Numbered from the stretch's first letter, positions 1-9,267 are shown. The stretch is DNA of 64,000 nucleotides from Thalassotalea euphylliae (GCF_003390335.1 NZ_QUOU01000001.1:4216001-4280000); one strand, 5' to 3'. Notes: generated by a model not told the origin, from the sequence alone. Program-made: numbers and translations.

Positions 1-1227
1 CAACGCTTCGGTGCGCATTTTAACCTGTTTTTCCAGCAACTCATGGGTGCGTCGCTCGTAATCTAGTGTTTCACGCCGCCTAATGGCCATGCTCACATGG
101 TGTGAAACAAAGTTCAGTAGCTCAGCATCTTGCTGATTAAAAGTAATGTGGCGTTGATAACTTTGTAAAACTAATACGCCAATCACTTCATCGTCTGCAA
201 TTAGGGGTACGCCAAGCCAAGAGTTAGTTTCTTTTTGCGGCTTTTTCGTTTCACCTTGGCGATACAACTCGTACATTTCGTCATAAGTCAGCAAGCAGGT
301 TTGCTTGCGCCTGATCACTAAGGCAGTGTAGAGGTCGGAAGATTTTTGTGGCAAAAAGTCACTGGCGGTATTGCGTGAGTTTTGATCTAAGTAGTAGACA
401 AAGTCTATGGTATCACTTTCTTTGTCATACTTAGCGATAAAGAAGTTCTCAGCGTTGATCAATTGGCCAATAATATTGTGCACTTGGCCATAAAAATCAC
501 TTATTTCAAGACCGACTTTATTCGTTAATTCGGAAATGCGATAAAGCGATTCTTGTAACAGTTCAGCTTTTTCCCGTTCGCGAATTTGTTCCATCAACTC
601 ACGAGTTCGCGATGACACCGCCTTTTGCAGCTGTTCGTGATCTTGTAAACGGATAAGGGTTGAGACAACGTGTTGGGCAGTGTAGGTCAATAGTGCCTTG
701 TCTTCTTCGCTGTAGCGAGTATCTTCGTTATAGCTTTGGATCACCATAACACCGATAACAAAGCCATCTTGCATAAGTGGCACACCAAGCCAGTCCATCC
801 CCGCGGTGCCGATATTGTTAAGCACCCCGTCCGCGATCATGTTTTCTATCATGTTAGGCGTCGCCAGCAACGCCTCTTTGGTCGCGATAACATGACTCGT
901 CAAAGAGCCCCTGAAGCTATCAAATGGAATTTGCCCTTTCGGCACATCGTCAGCCTCGTCAACATGATAAACAAATTCTAACGTTGACAGTGTTTGGTCA
1001 TACATGACGATATAAAAGTTCTCTGCCGTCATGATGGCTTTGATGACTTGATGAACTTGCCCGTAGAACGTGGACAGCTCTTTACACTCTTGTGACAGTT
1101 GGTTTAACTTAAAAAGCGCGGTGTGGCGCTGTTGTAGGTTCTGATACGCGACTCTGTATAGCTCCAGCTCATTTGTCTGGTTTAATTCATCGCTATTGGG
1201 CAACTTTTCACCTGATGAATTTGTCAT
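1..1227 (-). CDS. Tandem GAF-domain signalling protein, 3' part cut off by window edge
   Basis: An open frame reads from an ATG at 1225-1227 (complement) through the left edge of the window, 409 codons without a stop. Two GAF domains follow each other, at about residues 45-190 and 220-390. They are visible repeats of each other: both contain the pattern YGQVH, then AENF, then FVY, and later a GVPL / GVLVLQSY or GVMVIQSY stretch. Charged coiled-coil linkers (rich in E, Q and R) precede and follow them. GAF domains bind small ligands or mediate dimerisation; in marine gammaproteobacteria such tandem GAF regions usually sit in front of GGDEF/EAL or histidine-kinase output domains. The output domain is outside the window, so whether this is a diguanylate cyclase/phosphodiesterase or a kinase is unknown. 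No signal peptide or membrane segment is seen, so the visible part is cytoplasmic. Confidence 0.8.
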   Translation of the reverse strand, partial: MTNSSGEKLPNSDELNQTNELELYRVAYQNLQQRHTALFKLNQLSQECKELSTFYGQVHQVIKAIMTAENFYIVMYDQTLSTLEFVYHVDEADDVPKGQIPFDSFRGSLTSHVIATKEALLATPNMIENMIADGVLNNIGTAGMDWLGVPLMQDGFVIGVMVIQSYNEDTRYSEEDKALLTYTAQHVVSTLIRLQDHEQLQKAVSSRTRELMEQIREREKAELLQESLYRISELTNKVGLEISDFYGQVHNIIGQLINAENFFIAKYDKESDTIDFVYYLDQNSRNTASDFLPQKSSDLYTALVIRRKQTCLLTYDEMYELYRQGETKKPQKETNSWLGVPLIADDEVIGVLVLQSYQRHITFNQQDAELLNFVSHHVSMAIRRRETLDYERRTHELLEKQVKMRTEAL

Positions 1228-1291
1228 GACGCGATACCTACTACCTTTACTAAAACTCAATTGCAAAACACGATGACGAAAGAAATTCCTG

Positions 1292-1591
1292 TTACTTGCT
1301 TTCTTTCTTCAATGCTTCCGCGGCTTGCTCTAATTGATCTTTATTACCACAAATCGCCGCTTGCTTGTCGTCTCGGTAATAACGGATTTGAACGCAGTCT
1401 TGTTCATAGCGTCGCTCAAGCTCAGTGCGCAGTATAGGTCGATCTTTCGCTTGTGTAATTTGACGTTGTAATACTTGGCACTGCTGCACTTGCTCAGCGG
1501 CTAACGTAACATCCTCGCAAGCATTTTCATTAGCAGCACAGCCTAACAACAAAATACTGGCTGATGCCAAAAGTAATAAATTTCTCGTCAT
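1292..1591 (-). CDS. Small lipoprotein, unknown function
   Basis: This 99-residue protein begins with a short basic N-terminus, a Leu/Ala-rich hydrophobic stretch and a lipobox LLGC with the lipidated Cys at residue 18, so it should be anchored to the inner or outer membrane. The mature part is hydrophilic, contains three further Cys residues (two in the first 20 mature residues, one in AICGN near the C-terminus) and many Gln, Glu and Arg, suggesting a small helical domain with a disulphide. I do not recognise a family. It lies 64 bp upstream of the tandem GAF gene on the same strand, so the two could be co-transcribed. ATG start. Confidence 0.75.
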   Translation of the reverse strand: MTRNLLLLASASILLLGCAANENACEDVTLAAEQVQQCQVLQRQITQAKDRPILRTELERRYEQDCVQIRYYRDDKQAAICGNKDQLEQAAEALKKESK

Positions 1592-1668
1592 TTGATGTAG
1601 TTATCCCAGATAGAAGTGTTTTTATTATAACCAGCCATCAATTAGATGTCATACCACAAAATAAAAAG

Positions 1669-1697
1669 CTGACCATATAGTCAAGTAATGATATAAT
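1669..1697 (+). promoter_or_regulatory. Sigma-70 type promoter for the 2OG-Fe(II) oxygenase gene
   Basis: CTGACC (-35, 1669-1674), a 17-bp spacer, and a perfect TATAAT (-10, 1692-1697). It is followed by about 45 nt of leader and a GGAGA ribosome binding site (about 1733-1737) in front of the ATG at 1744. The spacing and -10 match are ideal for a housekeeping promoter; activity is inferred. Confidence 0.55.
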
Positions 1698-1743
1698 TAT
1701 TATCAACTATATTTATCACATAATGCCTTAGCAGGAGAAAGCG

Positions 1744-2583
1744 ATGCAAGTACAAGTTGTGGACTATCAATCACCTGATGCACCTGAACAATTCGTTAAA
1801 AGTTTACGAGAAACTGGATTCGGTGTACTGGTTAATCACCCAATTAAACAAGAGGTTGTTGAGTCTATTTACAATAACTGGTACGAGTTTTTTACCAGCG
1901 ATGAAAAAGACGATTTCGCATACGATCCAAAAACTCAAGACGGTTACTTTGCGCCAGAAATTTCTGAGATCGCAAAAGGACACACGAAAAAAGACATTAA
2001 AGAGTATTACCACGTCTACCCTTGGGGCCGCATTCCGGCGTCACTAAAAGACGAGATTATGGCGTACTACAAGCTAGCGTCTGACCTAGCAGCAGAGCTA
2101 CTTGATTGGGTAGAAAAACACAGCCCAGCGGAAATTGCAGCTAAGTACTCTGAGCCACTGTCAAATATGATCAAAGACACGCCAAATACCTTGCTACGTG
2201 TATTGCATTACCCGCCATTAAAAGGTGATGAAGAGCCAGGTGCTATTCGCGCCGCAGCACACGAAGATATTAACTTGCTTACTATTTTACCAGCCGCTAA
2301 TGAGCCTGGTTTACAAGTTAAGTTAAATGACGGTACTTGGTCAGACGTTCCTTGTGACTTTGGTAACTTAATTATTAACATTGGTGATATGCTGCAAGAA
2401 GTGACTGGTGGCTACTTCCCATCAACGAGCCACCGAGTGATCAACCCAACGGGTAAAGGCTCTGAGAATTCACGTATTTCACTACCGTTATTCTTGCACC
2501 CGCGTGACGAAGTAGTATTGTCTGAGCGCCACACGCAACGCACCTACTTAGACGAGCGTTTAAAAGAGCTAGGCGTTAAGTAA
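1744..2583 (+). CDS. Isopenicillin N synthase-like 2-oxoglutarate/Fe(II)-dependent oxygenase
   Basis: This 279-residue cytosolic enzyme belongs to the plant/bacterial 2OG-Fe(II) dioxygenase superfamily (DIOX_N plus 2OG-FeII_Oxy). The N-terminal third carries the family start (GFGVLVNHPI); the jelly-roll core carries the iron triad H173-x-D175 (AAHEDINLLT) and H230 (STSHRV), and the 2OG-binding R244-x-S246 (SRISLPLF). Members hydroxylate or cyclise small molecules using 2OG, O2 and Fe(II); the substrate here is not predictable from sequence. The gene stands alone with its own promoter and a strong terminator and has no biosynthetic neighbours, so a housekeeping metabolic role is more likely than beta-lactam synthesis. 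ATG start with a GGAGA Shine-Dalgarno 6 nt upstream. Confidence 0.85.
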   Translation: MQVQVVDYQSPDAPEQFVKSLRETGFGVLVNHPIKQEVVESIYNNWYEFFTSDEKDDFAYDPKTQDGYFAPEISEIAKGHTKKDIKEYYHVYPWGRIPASLKDEIMAYYKLASDLAAELLDWVEKHSPAEIAAKYSEPLSNMIKDTPNTLLRVLHYPPLKGDEEPGAIRAAAHEDINLLTILPAANEPGLQVKLNDGTWSDVPCDFGNLIINIGDMLQEVTGGYFPSTSHRVINPTGKGSENSRISLPLFLHPRDEVVLSERHTQRTYLDERLKELGVK

Positions 2584-2625
2584 CGCCAAGACTAAGCTGC
2601 GGTATTATTAGCGCAAACTAATAGC

Positions 2626-2657
2626 AAAAAGCCAGTACTTTACGCTACTGGCTTTTT
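2626..2657. terminator. Bidirectional rho-independent terminator
   Basis: Perfect 12-bp stem: AAAAAGCCAGTA (2626-2637) pairs with TACTGGCTTTTT (2646-2657) around an 8-nt loop. T-runs follow on both strands, so it can end both the oxygenase transcript (+) and the convergent PDZ operon (-). Confidence 0.85.
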
Positions 2658-2670
2658 TATTGCCGCACCG

Positions 2671-3624
2671 CTACTTTTCACAGGCTTGCTCTGTTGTCTT
2701 CCAAATCACGGGGCCTGTGTATTTACCAAGTGCCAGATTTGTGCCTTTATCATCAACCCAGGCTTTATTTCGCGTATAGGCGATATAATAGTTAGTATTC
2801 GCTGCAACATTGATGGTGAAATCGCGAAATTCTTTTGGTAAATCGTATTTATTGCCAATGCGTAATCGATGAAGCCCAACATCAACGCGAACACGAGATT
2901 TATCTTTCATCCAGGCTTGGCCATTAACTTCTTTGATCACTGTGGTGTTTTTTAAACCACTGTATTTTGTTGGTGAAATCGACAAGCTATTGACCAAAAT
3001 AATACGCCCACAACTGCCAAGTTTAGTGACGACATCCATATGCTTTTCGCGCATGCTCGCAAAAATAGGCGCATTTTCTTCAAGCTGCCAATAAGGCACA
3101 TGGCTACTGTTCAAACCTGTGTCTGAACCCAATGATTCAGCACTGGTTAGCTGCCATTGCGGCAAGTATTTAGCCTTTAAATGCGCTTTTAAGATCAAGC
3201 TTTTGCCATTGCGCCTAACATCAATTTTAACCAATGAATCATTGGGCAAATACTGGAGTAAACGCGCGGCACCAGCGGCACCATCAACGAAAGGAATATC
3301 GTTAATCGCGACAATCAAATCGCCACTTTGGATGCCCAATTGGCTGGCTTGACTGCGTGGCGTTACCGACACCACTCGACCCGGCTGACTGGCATCTAAA
3401 ATTGCCCCAAAGCGGCCGCTGTCAAAGCGCTTACCTTGTGTTAGATTAATGTGAATATCTTTAATGGGTACGCCTTCAGCAACTTCTAATGCAGTAATTT
3501 CGGCGAGTTTCTGGTTAATCGTTCGGACTAACTGATCTGCTATTTGTTGTGCTTGAGCCGACTTCAACTCATTGCCATTAACGTTGCTAGCAAGCAGCAA
3601 CAATGCAATCACCAAGTACTTCAT
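2671..3624 (-). CDS. Periplasmic PDZ-domain protein, last gene of sigma-factor operon
   Basis: A 317-residue exported protein. Residues 1-17 form a signal peptide (MKYLVIALLLLASNVNG). A PDZ domain spans roughly residues 75-155, with a GRFGAILD entry and the peptide-groove region LGIQSGDLIVAINDIPF. No serine-protease domain is present, so this is a PDZ adaptor rather than a DegP/DegS-type protease. The C-terminal half (about 195-317) is a beta-rich domain of unrecognised family with two Cys (CGR and EQACEK) that could form a disulphide. It lies 9 bp downstream of the membrane-protein gene and is expected to be co-transcribed with it. A role in sensing or binding envelope peptides is inferred from the context. 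Confidence 0.75.
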   Translation of the reverse strand: MKYLVIALLLLASNVNGNELKSAQAQQIADQLVRTINQKLAEITALEVAEGVPIKDIHINLTQGKRFDSGRFGAILDASQPGRVVSVTPRSQASQLGIQSGDLIVAINDIPFVDGAAGAARLLQYLPNDSLVKIDVRRNGKSLILKAHLKAKYLPQWQLTSAESLGSDTGLNSSHVPYWQLEENAPIFASMREKHMDVVTKLGSCGRIILVNSLSISPTKYSGLKNTTVIKEVNGQAWMKDKSRVRVDVGLHRLRIGNKYDLPKEFRDFTINVAANTNYYIAYTRNKAWVDDKGTNLALGKYTGPVIWKTTEQACEK

Positions 3625-3633
3625 TGGGCTTCC

Positions 3634-4083
3634 TTAAATCTCATACAAATCAAGTGGTCGACTATAAAACTCAACCATCAATTTCAATAAATTCGTGCGG
3701 CGTTGCCACAACTCCACGTTATATAAATTGCCTTTACCACGCTCTATAGTTTGATCTATGACCGACAATTCATGGTGCCAATTCGCCATAATGGCACTGT
3801 GGCTTTCAGACAACTCAACATCTGCATATTGTGCAAGTTGCTGCTCATAAAGATGGCTTTGAATGATGTAGTCAGGCATGGTCACCGCTGATTGCCCGTG
3901 ATGGTACCACCAAAGGCTGATAGCAACTAAGGTCGCAAACACCGCTATTGCCACCATTTTAGACATTTGTCTGAGCTGGTGAAGCCGCCAGATATCCTCG
4001 GCTAACGCCGGTGCGGAACAATGCTCTAGCGAGCTATCGGCACTTGCGATTCGCCACTTCAACTGTTCGTCAAAGCCACTCAT
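3634..4083 (-). CDS. Single-pass membrane protein, possible anti-sigma factor
   Basis: 149 residues. The N-terminal ~40 residues are cytosolic and hydrophilic (MSGFDEQLKW...RLHQLRQMSK), followed by one membrane helix at about residues 43-60 (MVAIAVFATLVAISLWWYHH) and a ~90-residue periplasmic tail rich in Gln, Glu and His. The ATG overlaps the stop of the upstream sigma-like gene by 4 bp (ATGA), indicating translational coupling. Position and topology match membrane anti-sigma factors, but the HxxxCxxC zinc signature of the common ZAS class is absent, so the assignment rests on context alone. Confidence 0.65.
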   Translation of the reverse strand: MSGFDEQLKWRIASADSSLEHCSAPALAEDIWRLHQLRQMSKMVAIAVFATLVAISLWWYHHGQSAVTMPDYIIQSHLYEQQLAQYADVELSESHSAIMANWHHELSVIDQTIERGKGNLYNVELWQRRTNLLKLMVEFYSRPLDLYEI

Positions 4084-4697
4084 TTTATAACCCTAGTCAA
4101 CCAAGTGCGACATTGTCTAATCGCGGCGCGGTAAAACGAAGCGTAAGCGGGCATGTTCGCGTCGGCCGTTAAGACAATTTTCTTAATAACGGCTTTCTGT
4201 TTGATGTTTTGTGCTGCATGTAAATAAACCATGGCGCGTTGTGAAGGTGTGATTTGTGACAGTGCTTCCGAGCTTAGTACCGGGTTGGTTAAAGAGTCTG
4301 TTAAAGAGTTAGTTGGCTTGGCTACGCTCGTACTTTGCTGCACAGTGTTTGGATTTAACGCGCCTGTTGCTTTGCGCTTCACTTGCTTTTCTAACTTTGC
4401 TTGTTGGGCGTATTCCGCGAGTTTAAAATATGCTCGACAGGCAGTCAGCGTGATCTCTTCCAGCCAAGGACCAAGATCTTGCCTCAGCTTTATCGAGCAA
4501 AGCTGCTTGAGTAGATGAGAAAAAACTAAATGCAGCAGCTCGGTGGCAATTTCTTCATCGCACACCAGATGAAAACAAAGCGAATAAACGTCATCAGCGT
4601 ATATTTTATAAGCCGCAACAAAACCACTTTGCTTCCCGTGAGCCAGCAACTCAAAGTCATGTTGCGTTAGTGTTTGTGCAAACCTTGCTTGTTCCAT
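4080..4697 (-). CDS. Divergent ECF-type sigma-70 family protein
   Basis: A 205-residue protein with an N-terminal half resembling sigma region 2 (DDVYSLCFHLVCDEEIATEL followed by LHLVFSHLLKQL, about residues 31-65) and a C-terminal part resembling region 4 (LSQITPSQRAMVYLHAAQNI, about 145-165, then a basic final helix). A low-complexity Ser/Thr/Asn linker (about 110-145) separates them. The region 4 helix-turn-helix is poorly conserved, so it may be a divergent ECF sigma factor or a protein derived from one. It is first in a three-gene unit with a membrane protein and a periplasmic PDZ protein, the usual organisation of an envelope-responsive sigma/anti-sigma system. Confidence 0.6.
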   Translation of the reverse strand: MEQARFAQTLTQHDFELLAHGKQSGFVAAYKIYADDVYSLCFHLVCDEEIATELLHLVFSHLLKQLCSIKLRQDLGPWLEEITLTACRAYFKLAEYAQQAKLEKQVKRKATGALNPNTVQQSTSVAKPTNSLTDSLTNPVLSSEALSQITPSQRAMVYLHAAQNIKQKAVIKKIVLTADANMPAYASFYRAAIRQCRTWLTRVIK

Positions 4698-4809
4698 TAC
4701 TCAGTATCATTTGCTAAATATTACCCTTGTCAAAACTGTGCCATCAAATATCACATCTAGCGCGTGTTAAGACCTGCTTACTTTGTACACTAATGTCGAT
4801 GACAAAGCA

Positions 4810-4838
4810 AAAAGGGAGGCTCCAAGATCCTCCCTTTT
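4810..4838 (-). terminator. Rho-independent terminator of the RND efflux operon
   Basis: AAAAGGGAGG (4810-4819) pairs with CCTCCCTTTT (4829-4838) around a 9-nt loop. Read on the minus strand, the stem is followed by CTTTTTGCTTT, a good U-tract 30 bp after the efflux permease stop. Confidence 0.8.
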
Positions 4839-4868
4839 ATCAGTAAGTTGTCTATTGCCTAAAAGGCA

Positions 4869-7800
4869 TTAATTCGCCTCTACAGGCTTATTACTGACGT
4901 CATCAAGATTATCTGACTGTGCAATATTTGCTTGCTTGTTACGCTTAAACAAGCCGCGAATATCTTCAATCACCAAATAAAGTGCAGGTATCATCACTAA
5001 GGTGACGACCGTCGCAAACAGCACTCCAAACGCTAATGACACTGCCATTGGAATCACCATTTGCGCCTGCATACTGGTTTCTAACATGATAGGTACAAGG
5101 CCAATAAAGGTCGTAAACGACGTCAGGACAATCGCGCGGAAGCGACGACAGCCAGAATGAATCACCGCATCTTTGAGGGTCATCCCCTCGCGACGAGAAT
5201 TATTCACATAGTCAACCATCACCAGTGAATCATTAATGACCACACCAGCTGCGGCAATGATGCCAAACATCGACAAGACATTTAGATCGATTCCTAAAAT
5301 CATATGGCCGACCATAGCACCAACAATACCAAATGGAATAACCGTCATGATCATCAATGGCTGCGAGTAGCTTTTTAACGGCACCGCTAACAAGGTGAAG
5401 ATCACCAGAAGCGATAACACAAAGTCGCGCAGCTGTTTATTGGCACTTTCCATCTCTTCCTGAATGCGGCCAGAAACTTGGCTTTGCACTTGTGGGTATT
5501 TACGCAGCAATTCAGGGATATAGTTATCGCGAATATCTTTAGCCACTTCAAAAGGCTCAACCTGCGCGGCATCGACACTCGCCCAAACATTAATGGTGCG
5601 ATTACCATTTTCACGGCGAATGCGCGTAACGCCATCAACCACGCTGATGGTTGCTAGCTCAGACAGCGGTAGCTCAGCACCGTTAGGCGCTTGAATCATC
5701 ACATCTTCAACATGACCAACTGAGCTGCGCTGGGCTAATGGGTAGCGCACCATCACTTTAATCTCTTCACTGTCGCGTAAAATGCGCTGCGCTTCTAAGC
5801 CATAGAAGCTATAACCCACTTGTGAAGCGATATCTGACAAGGTGAGTCCTAAGCTATACGCAAGCGGCTTTAAGGTAAACTGTACTTCTTTCGCGCTGGT
5901 TTGACGGCTGTCGTTAACATCACCAACCCCTTTTAAAGCGTTTAACTTAGCTTTTAAATCCTTCGCCGCAGCAAGTAACTGATCGTCGTCCTGGCTTTCT
6001 AGCCTAAAGCTAATATCACCATCCTCACGGCCACCGCCAAATAGGTTGTCGTCTATTGAAAATTGCTTAACCCCAGGCAAGTTAGGAATAGCTTCACGCC
6101 AGCGGTCAGCTAGCTCAAACGTGTTCATGGCACGCGCTTGTGGCTCCACTAGCTTCACCATAATTTGCGCGCGTGTACGGCTGCGTAAATCAACCTGCAT
6201 ATTCGCGATCATTGGCTTGCCAAATTCTGCTTCAATATCTTGGTCAACTTTTTTCAAGATGTTTTCAACTGTCAAAACCGTACTCAATGTCGCTTTTTCC
6301 GCGGCATCGGTATTCATTTCGATACTAATACGCGGGAAGTCGTGTGGTACTTTAGGTTGACCAATAAAGCGCACGACACCACCGCTGTATAAACCGGCAC
6401 TGACCAATAAAATACTGATAAAGAACATGATCACGCCATAGCGATAGTTCATTAGCGTAGTGATCGCAGGGCGATAGAAGTGCTCAATCGTGTGTTTCAT
6501 ACCGCGATCTACCGCGCCGCGCAAACGGTGCAAAGGGTTGCGGGGATTGGCAGGTTTAACCTTCATGCTGATCAAATGCGCTGGCAAAATCAATTTAGAC
6601 TCCACGAGCGAGAACAATAAACAGAAGATCACGACATAACCAATAGATTGGCTCCACGCCGAGCCTGGGCCGTCACCTAAAACTAAAGGGACAAACGCGG
6701 CAATGGTGGTGAGAACACCAAAGGTAGCTGGCATCGCAACGCGTTTTACGCCGCGAATCACACTTTCTGGCGAGTGACCTTTATCCTCAATTTCTGCGTG
6801 CGCACTTTCCCCCATGACAATAGCATCATCAACGACAATACCCAGTACCAAAATAAAGGCAAACAAGCTGGTAATATTAATGGTGACATTGATGAATTCT
6901 AGTGGCATGACCAATAGTGTTCCTAAGAAACACACAGGTAAACCCATCATCACCCAGAACGCCAAACGAATGCGCAAAAACAAGGCAAGCATTAGAAATA
7001 CCAGCACAGCACCGCTTTTCATGTTATCTAGCATCATGTCTAAGCGGCCTTCAAGGTAGTAAGTAAAGTCTACCCAAGTTTCTAACTTTACGCCCTCTGG
7101 CAGTTCTTTTTGCTTGCGCTCAACAAAGTCGCTCATCACTTTGGCGACATTAGTAATGCTTTGCTCGCCAGCGGCACCGACAAAAAATGTGACCGAGTTT
7201 TTGCCATTGAATTTAGAGTACTGAAGGCCTTCTTGGAAGCCATCGTTAATCGTGGCGATATCTCCAAGCAATATTTTGGTGCCGTCACCTAAGGTAATCA
7301 CAGGAATTTGCTCGAATTGGTGACCGCGATACGCTTGGTTCTCGACGCGTAGATTGATGTAACCATTTTCCGCGCGAATTTGACCCGCCGACATATTACG
7401 CGAGTGATTGCGCACAGCTTGCGCGACATCGCTAAAACTTAACCCGTATTCACGTAAGCGATCTTTGCTCACTTCAATTGAAATTTCATAGCCAAGGCCG
7501 CTATAGAACTCTGAAATATTGATCAGTGGTTGCTGCTGAATTTCATCGTGAATTTTTTTCCCTAAGGCTTTTAGTTCTTTATTGGTTAAATCACCGTATA
7601 GGCTGATGTACATCACTTCTTGGCGATATTTGATGCGTTCAACAACCGGGCGCTCCATACCGTCAGGAAACGATGAAATAGAATCGATTTGCGATTTAAC
7701 TTCATCAAGCACTACTTGCGGGTCGTAATCTTCATCAACGCGGAAATAACCACTGGAGCCATTGCGATTTGAATAAGTGATCACGCGGTCTAAACCTTGA

Positions 7801-8060
7801 ATGGTTTCAAGGGCTTCTTCGATTTTAATGGTAATGCCTTCCTCGACTTCCTGTGGCGCAGCACCGGGGTATGAGGCATTGAATTCAATCCAATTAATTT
7901 TGAATTGTGGGAACATTTGCTTACTGATAGTGCCTGCGGTTAGCAAGCCACCGATCAAGATAAACGCCATTAATAGGTTGGCTGCAACCGAGTTGCGAGC
8001 AAACCAAGCAATTAAGCCTTTATGCGTATCGGCTATTTGAGCTGGGGTATAGTCACTCAT
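4869..8060 (-). CDS. RND efflux permease (AcrB/MMPL superfamily, HAE-type)
   Basis: Inner-membrane proton-driven pump of 1063 residues, the usual length for RND permeases. The first membrane helix is at about 20-42 (NSVAANLLMAFILIGG), followed by a large periplasmic porter loop, a block of helices at ~335-520 including the proton-relay region (LGIVVDDAIVMGE, with the Asp pair in helix 4), then a second half with the same plan (IIAAAGVVINDSLVMVDYV). It works with the membrane-fusion protein encoded 4 bp upstream; the outer-membrane channel gene is not in the window. The longer frame begins at TTG (8093); the ATG at 8060 has GGAG 7-8 nt upstream and fits the intergenic gap, so I use it. Substrate is unknown. 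Confidence 0.92.
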   Translation of the reverse strand: MSDYTPAQIADTHKGLIAWFARNSVAANLLMAFILIGGLLTAGTISKQMFPQFKINWIEFNASYPGAAPQEVEEGITIKIEEALETIQGLDRVITYSNRNGSSGYFRVDEDYDPQVVLDEVKSQIDSISSFPDGMERPVVERIKYRQEVMYISLYGDLTNKELKALGKKIHDEIQQQPLINISEFYSGLGYEISIEVSKDRLREYGLSFSDVAQAVRNHSRNMSAGQIRAENGYINLRVENQAYRGHQFEQIPVITLGDGTKILLGDIATINDGFQEGLQYSKFNGKNSVTFFVGAAGEQSITNVAKVMSDFVERKQKELPEGVKLETWVDFTYYLEGRLDMMLDNMKSGAVLVFLMLALFLRIRLAFWVMMGLPVCFLGTLLVMPLEFINVTINITSLFAFILVLGIVVDDAIVMGESAHAEIEDKGHSPESVIRGVKRVAMPATFGVLTTIAAFVPLVLGDGPGSAWSQSIGYVVIFCLLFSLVESKLILPAHLISMKVKPANPRNPLHRLRGAVDRGMKHTIEHFYRPAITTLMNYRYGVIMFFISILLVSAGLYSGGVVRFIGQPKVPHDFPRISIEMNTDAAEKATLSTVLTVENILKKVDQDIEAEFGKPMIANMQVDLRSRTRAQIMVKLVEPQARAMNTFELADRWREAIPNLPGVKQFSIDDNLFGGGREDGDISFRLESQDDDQLLAAAKDLKAKLNALKGVGDVNDSRQTSAKEVQFTLKPLAYSLGLTLSDIASQVGYSFYGLEAQRILRDSEEIKVMVRYPLAQRSSVGHVEDVMIQAPNGAELPLSELATISVVDGVTRIRRENGNRTINVWASVDAAQVEPFEVAKDIRDNYIPELLRKYPQVQSQVSGRIQEEMESANKQLRDFVLSLLVIFTLLAVPLKSYSQPLMIMTVIPFGIVGAMVGHMILGIDLNVLSMFGIIAAAGVVINDSLVMVDYVNNSRREGMTLKDAVIHSGCRRFRAIVLTSFTTFIGLVPIMLETSMQAQMVIPMAVSLAFGVLFATVVTLVMIPALYLVIEDIRGLFKRNKQANIAQSDNLDDVSNKPVEAN

Positions 8061-8064
8061 GAGC

Positions 8065-9267
8065 CTACTCCACTGCTGCTGTGACACTAGCAACTTGCGT
8101 TTCGCCGCTATTTTCAGAGCTTTCTTCGCTGTCTTGTTTATCGCTTTCTAAGGCCAACGCCATGCCATCGACAGGGTAGTCAAGGGCCGACACGATAAGG
8201 CGATCACCTTGGTTCAATCCGCCGCCGATCACAAGGCTAGCTCCATCTTGGCGAATAATATCAACGCTGACATAACGTAGCTTAGAATCGCTATCTAAAA
8301 TGGCGATGCGCTCGTTCTCTACCAAATAGCGCGGTACTGTGGTCGCACTAGCCAGTATTAAACCGTAAATATCGGCATTAACGTAGGCACCAAAGCGCAG
8401 GGGTTTATGGCTGCTGTCGGTTAATGCATAGGGATCTTTGATTTCAGCAACTAAGTAACTCATACGACTGGTGTTGTCGACAACGCCCTCACCACGTGCA
8501 ATTTGCGCTTGCCACTGCGTCTCTTGACCTGCAAACGTGCCTTTTAAGGTCACTGAGGCCGCTTTGCCCTCTTCAATTAAGAATTGTAATTGGTTATCTG
8601 CCACAGGTAAGCGTACCTCTGCAATCGCCGTACCTAACAATTTTCCAACCGCGCTGCCGGTACCGACATATGAGCCTAAACCAATTGAGCGCATTTCAAT
8701 CATGGCATCATATGGCGCGCGAATCTCGGTGCGTTCTAAATCACGTTTTGCTCTTAGCACGCGCGCTTCTGCCGCCTTAACGTGCGCTAGCTCTTGCGCA
8801 AGCTGAGGTTTACGCAAACTCAACTCGGTTGGCAAGGCATCGGTAATTTTACGCCATTCGCTTTCTGCCACTTTACCTTGTGCACGCTCTGTTTCTAACG
8901 AAGCTTGCGATGATGCGAGGTTTGCTTCGGCATCAATCAGTGCTGCCTCATAGTCGCTAGGGTCGATTCGCGCTAACAATTGGCCTTTTTCGACAAATCC
9001 ACCCCTGACAAATGCCGAGGACAGTTCAACGATTTGCCCATTTACTTGAGCCACCAATTCTGTTTCGTACTTAGGTACAACAACGCCATGCGAACCGACT
9101 TTCAGGTGCATTGGGCCAACGGAAACAGGTTCAACCGCGACAATCGGTGTGTTATCAACTTCAGGTTTTTCTTCAGGAGGTTTTTTCATGCTCGACAATG
9201 CCATAAAGATTAAAATGCCACTGACTAAGATGATGATGGGTATAATTATTTGTTTTTTCCTTGTCAC
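8065..9267 (-). CDS. RND efflux membrane-fusion (periplasmic adaptor) protein
   Basis: A 400-residue HlyD/AcrA-family adaptor. An N-terminal membrane anchor (IIIPIIILVSGILIFMALSS, about residues 6-27) is followed by a lipoyl half-motif (VELSSAFVRGGFVEKGQLLARID), an alpha-helical hairpin (DAEANLASSQASLETERAQ...), a second lipoyl half (RTEIRAPYDAMIEMRSIGLG) and beta-barrel domains. It bridges the inner-membrane RND permease encoded just downstream and an outer-membrane channel. Start choice: the longest frame opens at TTG (9306); an ATG lies at 9288; I prefer the GTG at 9267 because GAGGG sits 7 nt before it. The N-terminus has no lipobox, so it is probably anchored by a transmembrane helix. 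Confidence 0.9.
   Translation of the reverse strand: MTRKKQIIIPIIILVSGILIFMALSSMKKPPEEKPEVDNTPIVAVEPVSVGPMHLKVGSHGVVVPKYETELVAQVNGQIVELSSAFVRGGFVEKGQLLARIDPSDYEAALIDAEANLASSQASLETERAQGKVAESEWRKITDALPTELSLRKPQLAQELAHVKAAEARVLRAKRDLERTEIRAPYDAMIEMRSIGLGSYVGTGSAVGKLLGTAIAEVRLPVADNQLQFLIEEGKAASVTLKGTFAGQETQWQAQIARGEGVVDNTSRMSYLVAEIKDPYALTDSSHKPLRFGAYVNADIYGLILASATTVPRYLVENERIAILDSDSKLRYVSVDIIRQDGASLVIGGGLNQGDRLIVSALDYPVDGMALALESDKQDSEESSENSGETQVASVTAAVE

Noticed and set aside
736..981. 81-codon plus-strand frame
   Set aside because: Lies opposite the tandem GAF gene, no ribosome site, composition of a shadow frame.
1744..2583. Beta-lactam biosynthesis from the isopenicillin N synthase-like protein
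   Set aside because: Only the fold is shared; no ACV synthetase or related genes are present and the family is broad.
8061..8093. N-terminal extension of the RND permease to 8093
   Set aside because: Start would be TTG, overlapping the adaptor gene; ATG at 8060 has GGAG upstream and avoids overlap.
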